Shown: piece by piece, positions 58,074 through 64,000 of the stretch | Numbering within the stretch: the stretch's first letter is position 1 | Layout: each line of letters opens with the position of its first letter | DNA from: Nymphaea colorata | Taxonomy: Eukaryota; Streptophyta; Magnoliopsida; Nymphaeales; Nymphaeaceae | DNA length: 64,000 bases | Direction of reading: 5' to 3' | Assembly (NCBI RefSeq): GCF_008831285.2 | Contig: NC_045140.1 | Location: forward strand, 785,528 to 849,527 | Translations under genes and position numbers: made by a program | Notes under the pieces: generated by a model | What the model saw: only the letters and a program-made list of their open reading frames with translations | What the model was told of the DNA's origin: nothing | Databases searched by the model: none

Positions 58074-58510
58074 GCTAAACAACGATCCGAGCTAACTTGG
58101 GGTCAACTCAAACTCGCTCGAAAAAACTCAAAAGATACTCGAAATGATAAACTAGTCAAGTTCGAGTTTCAGGAACTCGACTAGTTTATACTCGACTCAA
58201 CATGCAATCCGATGCTCTATATGATACTGCCAAAACTGGTTCACTGGTTTTAACTTTTAGGGTAAAAACAAATTTTCACAAGTTACATGAGTTAAAAGGC
58301 TTACAAGATTTAAACGAGTTACATGAGTACACGCTTACATGAGTTAAACGAGTTAATGCTTACAAAAGTTAACGCCCAACGAGCTAATACTTAAAAGAGT
58401 TAAATGGGTTAAACGAGTCAAGTTTGAGCTCAATTTTGTGTAGTCGAGTCGAGCTCGAGCTTGCTATAAGGAGTTTGACTCGAGTTCGAGCCGAGCTCTA
58501 ACTGGCATGC
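58074..58510. repeat. Repeat-rich stretch with GAGTTAAACGAGTTA and TCGAGCTCGAG motifs
   Basis: Short motifs recur: GAGTTA(A/C) variants between 58280 and 58420, and TCGAGCTCGAG/GTTCGAGCCGAGCTC at 58440-58500. A small inverted pair (AAACTAGTC and GACTAGTTT) lies at 58149-58190. It resembles the other CTCGAG-rich repeats in the window but is not a clear copy of them. It is non-coding. Confidence 0.5.
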
Positions 58511-60159
58511 AGCCTAGTAATAGGGAGCTCGTGAACTTAGAGTGGTTCACCCACCTGTTAATGAATTATAGGGCCGCCTTATTTTCAATATCAACAATTA
58601 GGATATGACAAGGAGATGTTTTTGCATTGTTTAAGTCATCATTATTTGGCATAAATGACCTACTTTAAATGGGCTTTATGATATCATTGTTACTGTCTCA
58701 TAAATGTCTCAAAAAATGAAACTGATTCATAAAATACTAACAAATAATCCATGATTTTGCCTCGTTTTTTAGGCACATTCATGTGACAGTAATAATTTGT
58801 TATATGTTGTCAAACAACTCTTAAAGGTTCCTTCTCAACTAACTTTTTGTGTAGTGTTTGTTGTTGCTAAAATTGCAATCCCGAAATAAAATCTCAGGAT
58901 TGTAAATCCTGGAATTATGTGGATGAGGGATTCCATTGATCCCTTTCTAAATTATTTTCCCAGTGATTTGGTTCTGGTGTTTGCTGCCACCAGCTAGGGA
59001 ACAGTGGGATTCGAACTAGTATCAGGTCGAGACAGATAATCATTATCGCAGGCTCATTGAATGAACAAATGAGCATACATATATGTAACTAAATAGATCG
59101 AAAACATAATTTGATCCAACGAAACAAATCTAAATGCAATTATCAAAACAAGATTTGAACCCATAAATATTATTTTATAAATATAAATGTTGACTATGAA
59201 GAATATTTGATAAAAAAACGATAATAAATCAGAAATAGGCAGTTTCGGATGAATAAGAAAGTCGCACCTCTCACGGTGCGATTAAAAATCCTGGGATATG
59301 AATATCGGATAGGCGGCAAATATCCTGGATTATTTTCATTATTTTCCCTTGTAAAGCTTTTATTCAATTTCCAATGTTCATTCTTAGTTTCTTTTGGAAG
59401 GAATGCCCTAAAGTGAAATTGAAAATTTGATATAAACATTTTGTTACCGCCTATAGAAAAATTAAGTAATTAAAACTAGAAACTTAATTTTGAAAAAAAA
59501 CATTTTTTTGACAATGTATTGACTTATAGGACTTCATAAAGTTGATTGGTAACCACTTTCATGAGTACACGGACCCAAAAGTTTATAAACTCTTTGGCTT
59601 GCACTAAAGAGCCAATTTAGGCAAATATTTTTTTAATTTTTAAGTTCATTAATATATCTTTCCTAATGCACCAAAGCACTTGCGAAGTATATGATTTTAC
59701 TCATTTCACAAATTCAGGAAATTTGATATAAACATTTCCTAAGGCACTAATCTCAGTTCTTATTAATTGATCAATACTAACGTGCTCGAGCTACCATGCA
59801 TTTGTTTGGCTCAATGTGACTTAATCATCATGTTTGTTTCCCTCAACTTTAATACTTCTATAACAAAACCACTAATATGATGATTAATACAGTATATGTT
59901 GTATAAGAGATTTACTAAGATAAATATTTCAGTAAAAAAATAAGCAAATGTTGGCATCACAGTGGCAAATATCGGCAAATTTGCCCAAGACGGTCTTTTA
60001 AACAGCCTTTTATAACTAGAACAAAACTTGTTACTTTGTGAAAATTCTAATAATTTAAGTTGCTTGACTTCTAATTGAGCAGTCATTTTCTTCATTGGTT
60101 AGTATTTCTTCAATTGGATGCTTATTAACTAGAGTCTGAAAGCTTTTTTCTTATAACAA

Positions 60160-60325
60160 GCATGCAAAATGTATACATAGAGAGAGAAACCAGTTCACTT
60201 GACCTCATAATAGTGACCCTAATCACAAGATCAGCGCTCATTGATACTATCAGGATAGCACCTTTTAGGATTCGAACTGAGGACATGACTACAATACATC
60301 GGTTGTGCTACCCAGTGTGTGAGAG
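60160..60325 (-). mobile_element. tRNA-derived SINE-like element
   Basis: On the minus strand, GGGTAGCACAACCG (A-box-like, around 60300-60312) is followed after about 22 bases by AGTTCGAATCC (B box, 60268-60278). That spacing is the tRNA-type pol III promoter arrangement. The sequence continues through about 100 bases to a CTCTCTCT tail near 60178-60188. It is not an intact tRNA: acceptor-stem pairing is not evident. Confidence 0.55.
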
Positions 60326-61048
60326 AGAGCGGGGCGCTTCTATTAATCAAATTATCAGAATGTACAGGACAATTAACTGAATACTTAATTAAATTAATCA
60401 ACCGTTTTATATAACAAATAAGCTACTCTCCCTCTTTGAAACTTCTGCTCAAATAAGTCGGAATGTTCTAACTTTGTCAATTGATTCCATTTATACTTGC
60501 GTCCTTTGATGACAAATTCTGGTCAAGGTTTGTTGTATTGCAATCCGTCTTTTTTGGAAAACAAGAAAAATCTAGAAGTTCTAGTCCACGAAGCAGCTGC
60601 GAGGAAGGCACATGTGGACTTGTGTGGGCAATCGCCTACCCAAATTATTTATTTACATATTAGTACCTCATAGCCATTAACATATTTAATTATTGGTAAC
60701 TATCATATCTTTTACTATATATATGTATGTTTGAAAGATCTAATATTTTTTTTGAGGGATTTAAAGTTTAATATTTAGTATTCATTAGTGCCCCTTAGTT
60801 ATAAATTTTTGGTGGCTCTAAAAGTAAAAATAAATTTTGAAGAATTAAGTTATGTGGATTGATGCCTTGACCTAACACAAGATTTTTGGTAGTTGGTGCC
60901 AATGTAGAAGCATTCCATGCTAGGCTGGTTTTCCAACAACCACGACAAATTTTATTGATTGTGGCAAAAAGGAAGAGTACATATAAGAAGGGATCATGTT
61001 AGGAAAGATTCTTCATAGAGACTGAACTATCGAGTCTGAGTTCAGTCA

Positions 61049-61262
61049 GCTCGAGTTCGGCTCGACTAATGAAACATCAAGCTCGAGCTTGACTCGATTA
61101 AAGCTTGATAAATTTATTTGAATATAATTGATATTCATCGTTACTTGTTCGAGTTCGACTCGATTAAGGCTCGACAAACTCGTTTGAATAAAATTAATAT
61201 TTATCGTTACATGTTGAGCTGGACTCGGTTCAACAAACTGGTAAACTCATTTAGATAATATT
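61049..61262. repeat. Second copy of the dispersed GAGCTCGA repeat
   Basis: It is homologous to 27361-27612, sharing CTTGACTCGATTAA, TATAATTGATATTCATC, CGACTCGATTAAGGCTCG and GTAAACTCATTT in the same order. As in the first copy, units of about 65-70 bp recur. Confidence 0.8.
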
Positions 61263-62415
61263 TGTTGTATATTCGCAACTGATTCGATTCCCCAAATTAG
61301 CAGCTTCATTGGAAACTGAATCGGGTCTGCCATGCTGCCGATTCAGTGAGGAGGCCGACTCAATCGTAAAAAATTGGCAAAAGCTTATTATTATACTTAT
61401 TTTCTAAATAAATAAAAATTTAAAAATATTAAGATGTCAAGAAAGATTTGCATGGCAATCGTTTCGTTCGGTGAATCAATTTGCCAAGTTCACAGAATTA
61501 GATAGTAAAATATTGTTTAATTGGATTCAAAGTCGGGTTTGACCATAGGAATTGTAAGTCAAAATAAAATTGAAAAGAAAATCGTCTGCAAATTCGATCC
61601 GAGTTACAAACAACATTTTTCTTATCGAATCCGATCAATCAGATCGAGAATGCGTTGAAGCTGAATCGAGGACGAGCATAGCAAGCTGAGCTGAGCCGAG
61701 CGGAGCCGAGAGTCGCAATCGTTGAGCAGCCCCCAGACATTCTGGAAACAACAAGGAAGGTGGGGAGAACGAACTTTCCTCCTCTTGCTCTTCTACCGGT
61801 GGATGCAAGTCGCCTGCGGCGGAGAGGTGTAGGAGGCGAGCGGGAACGACTTCCGAGGCACCCCCACGCTCGAGAAGTTCATCGTTTTTCTTCGTTGGGG
61901 AGTGCCGAATAGTTTGCGTATGAACTCTCGATTCTTGTTGCCTTGCTTATTGGGTTCTTGATTCCCGGTCTCTTGTCATTGTGGACAAGGAAAAGTGTTG
62001 TTCTTAAATTTTTGCTTCACTGCGAGGGGTCTGTCATCTGTGTTCCTCGAATTCCCATGTTCTCTGATCAGCGGAAAGTCGTCGCGGGGAAGGCGACAGG
62101 GTGTTGTTTATTTGACTGTTATTTGGATTTCTTTAGCATGTTGGTGGCTTTCTGACCTCTCTTTTTACGGCTCTGCTGTTGCCCTTATGCCTTGGGATCG
62201 ATTTTGTCATTTGTGGAGTTTTTTTTTTTTAATTACCAGTGATTTTGATTTTTTTGGTCTAATTCAAAAGTATTCCAATGCATTTCGGCTTGGACAGATT
62301 TTCTGAATCTTGTCGAGAATCAATTCCGTTCAAACGTTTCTTAAAGGCGTTGGTTTTGTTCGTCTAATATTTGGTGACGAACTGTTCTCTTTGCAGCAGA
62401 GTTTAGATTAGAGCC

Positions 62416-64000
62416 ATGTCGTTCTTCCGCGGCATTTCTACACTGTCGAAGCTCCGATCGCAAATTGTAAGCGAATGCATTCTTTTGAATTCTGCAGTTG
62501 TTGTTGGGTTGATCTCTACTCGTTTGATGAAATTGCGATGCAAGCTGGTTCTTGGTTAAGTTGGGACGTCGACAGTGTAATCTCCTCCTTTTTCTATTTT
62601 GCAGGCGCAACGTTCAAATTACGATCGGTTGGTTCGATTGCTTCAGACACAGAGTGCTTCTGAACTTGTATGACCCTTTACACTGCAATATCTTTCAGAC
62701 TATTGAAAAGTGTCTTAAAACGAATTTGATTAATAAATCTTCTTATCATGTTCTCTGGATAAGTTTCTGGCATTGATTTTGTGATATTTGAGTCTACTTT
62801 CACTAGAAAGCTGAAACGATATAATGCGTGAATTTGCTTTCTTTGGAAATAAATCAAAGAAAATGGATTGGAACAGATTTCCTTTGTACACAGGTGTGAC
62901 TTTGATTTATCTGGTTCCCATGAAAGCATTTTCTCTCCCTCCCTCTCTCTCTCTCTCTTTTTCTACGCTCCTGTCCAAAAATACGATGACCTAGGCTTCT
63001 GCTTCTAGTTGCTGTTGATGGAAAAAGCATCATATCTAATCGATCCCATGACTATAGGGAGCCCTGGAAGACAAAGTAACCTGACAATATGCTAGTAATG
63101 TGTATAGGCAACTTTTAGTTGGATATTTTGGGCTAGAAGCCTAGAAATAAATTTCGTTGTGGCCTTGTATCCTTGTAGTATCAGCCTGGAAATAAATTTC
63201 ATTATGGCCTTATATCCTTGCAGTTATAAGTAACTTGTAAACAGAACAAAGGTTTATCAAATGTGACAACCTTCACATGATCGTTGAGGTATTTTTTTTG
63301 CACCATGTTCTACAGTTCTACCAAAATAAGGTCTAGATAGACTTTCTTCACAGTTGATGACTCTCCCATTCTAATGATTCTATGTATTAGCTTTTGGTGG
63401 TTTTCCCTTACTCTTAATGTTCAACTTTTTGGCTTTCTTTGTTTTATCTCTGGGTGTGGAGTTTGTTCTCTTGATTTCACAGAAACAATGTTTTTTGTGT
63501 TTGTTTCATGCAGGACCTTCATGCTCAGTTGAAGGAGCTTATCCCAGAGCAGCAGGTATCTTGTACCATTTGGTTTCCAGTACTTTATTGACTGTTGTTA
63601 GTACAGACCAGCATGCTTTGTAATTTTACATTAGAAATTATGTAAATACATGTATATATGTTGTATTTATATTTTATTCATATGTTTATATTTAATCATG
63701 ACTATATATATTTTATATATGTACCACTATGCTTTTATATGTTTATATGTATAAATCTGATGTATGTACTTGTATATAGGTTCAGGTCTGTATTTTTAAC
63801 GTTTTTCTTCCTTTTTAATTCATTTTTCTATTTATTTTCAAACTGGAGAGGTTTAGGCTTTGATCCAGTAGAGTTGGACTAGCTCCAATGGCTTTTATTT
63901 GGAGCCGTTGGAGCTATCCAACAACTAACTCTCTAAGAGGCCTCTCTCTTATTCCTTATGTATTATAGTCTATAAATAGGGGAGAAAATCTCCAGTTGGC
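62416..64000 (+). CDS. CSY4: Citrate synthase, mitochondrial (5' part, runs off the window)
   Basis: Three coding exons are present: 62416-62466, 62605-62667, 63514-63555. They encode the first 52 residues, all introns being phase 0 and GT-AG. The protein begins MSFFRGISTLSKLRSQI, continues with SNYDRLVRLLQTQSASEL, and ends in view with DLHAQLKELIPEQQ. This matches the N-terminus of plant mitochondrial citrate synthase (Arabidopsis CSY4/CSY5), where an Arg-rich presequence precedes the conserved ELIPEQQ block. The enzyme condenses acetyl-CoA and oxaloacetate in the TCA cycle. The catalytic part is beyond position 64000; nothing after 63555 looks like the next exon. Only the targeting region is visible, but the match is specific. 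CSY4 and CSY5 cannot be told apart here. Confidence 0.92.
63136..63226. repeat. Tandem duplication, about 46 bp units, in citrate synthase intron 2
   Basis: AGCCT(A/G)GAAATAAATTTC(G/A)TT then TGGCCTT(G/A)TATCCTTG occurs twice, around 63138-63181 and 63183-63223. Confidence 0.9.
63881..64000 (+). promoter_or_regulatory. Promoter-like sequence inside citrate synthase intron 3, possible LTR start
   Basis: TATAAATAG (63971-63979) is preceded by a small inverted repeat, AGCTCCAATGGC (63881-63892) and GCCGTTGGAGCT (63903-63914). TATAAATAGGGG in this setting is typical of plant copia-type LTR U3 regions. The window ends before an LTR could be confirmed. Confidence 0.35.

Larger units (their letters stand above)
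54722..62415. other. Intergenic region between RH30 and citrate synthase (divergent pair)
   Basis: The two genes are transcribed away from each other across about 7.7 kb. Bases 54722-55040 should hold the RH30 5' UTR and promoter. Bases of roughly 61700-62415 hold the citrate synthase leader, probably with a UTR intron ending at CTTTGCAG near 62396. Between them lie a decayed retroelement RNase H fragment (55896-56165), a SINE-like element (60160-60325) and dispersed repeats (58074-58510, 61049-61262). No other gene was recognised. Confidence 0.6.

Noticed and set aside
59005-59060. GGGATTCGAACT, a possible tRNA T-arm on the minus strand
   Set aside because: No A box at the right distance and no tRNA-like pairing. 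At most it is a tRNA-derived fragment.

Overview
This window is nuclear DNA of a flowering plant. The evidence is split genes with canonical GT-AG introns of up to about 2.8 kb, AT-rich intergenic DNA, many (TA)n and (CT)n microsatellites, small TIR/foldback elements, and genes whose closest recognisable relatives are Arabidopsis proteins. The species cannot be named from the sequence.

Six protein-coding genes can be reconstructed exon by exon. In each one the exon phases agree, and the five complete ones have summed lengths divisible by three. From left to right they are: an AIRP2-like RING E3 ubiquitin ligase (minus, 4426-7020, 5 exons, 247 aa); a cystinosin-type PQ-loop lysosomal/vacuolar transporter (plus, 14237-22063, 8 exons, 287 aa); a short conserved plant protein of unknown function (minus, 24874-26641, 3 exons, 67 aa); the half-size plastid ABC transporter ABCB26/TAP1 (plus, 31544-46267, 18 exons, 702 aa); a DEAD-box RNA helicase of the RH30/DDX5 type with a long Gly/Arg-rich N-terminus (minus, 48819-54721, 10 exons, 731 aa); and the 5' part of mitochondrial citrate synthase (plus, from 62416, running off the right edge).

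The genes are unrelated housekeeping or regulatory loci in mixed orientation. They do not form an operon, a biosynthetic cluster or a defence island. Between and inside them lie non-autonomous mobile elements: hAT-like MITEs (1675-1906, 2104-2269, 30490-30785), a TIR element in ABCB26 intron 2 with a second foldback nested in it (32679-34017), a purine/pyrimidine foldback element in ABCB26 intron 11 (about 41402-42195), SINE-like sequences, a decayed retroelement RNase H fragment (55896-56165), and a dispersed 'GAGCTCGA' repeat present at both 27.4 kb and 61.1 kb.

No previously undescribed multi-gene system is visible. The points most worth checking are the GC-AG intron in ABCB26, the diverged 19-bp duplication that spans a splice donor in the helicase gene, the tandem duplication in intron 1 of the RING gene, the nested and foldback elements in ABCB26 introns, and the uncharacterised 67-aa protein.
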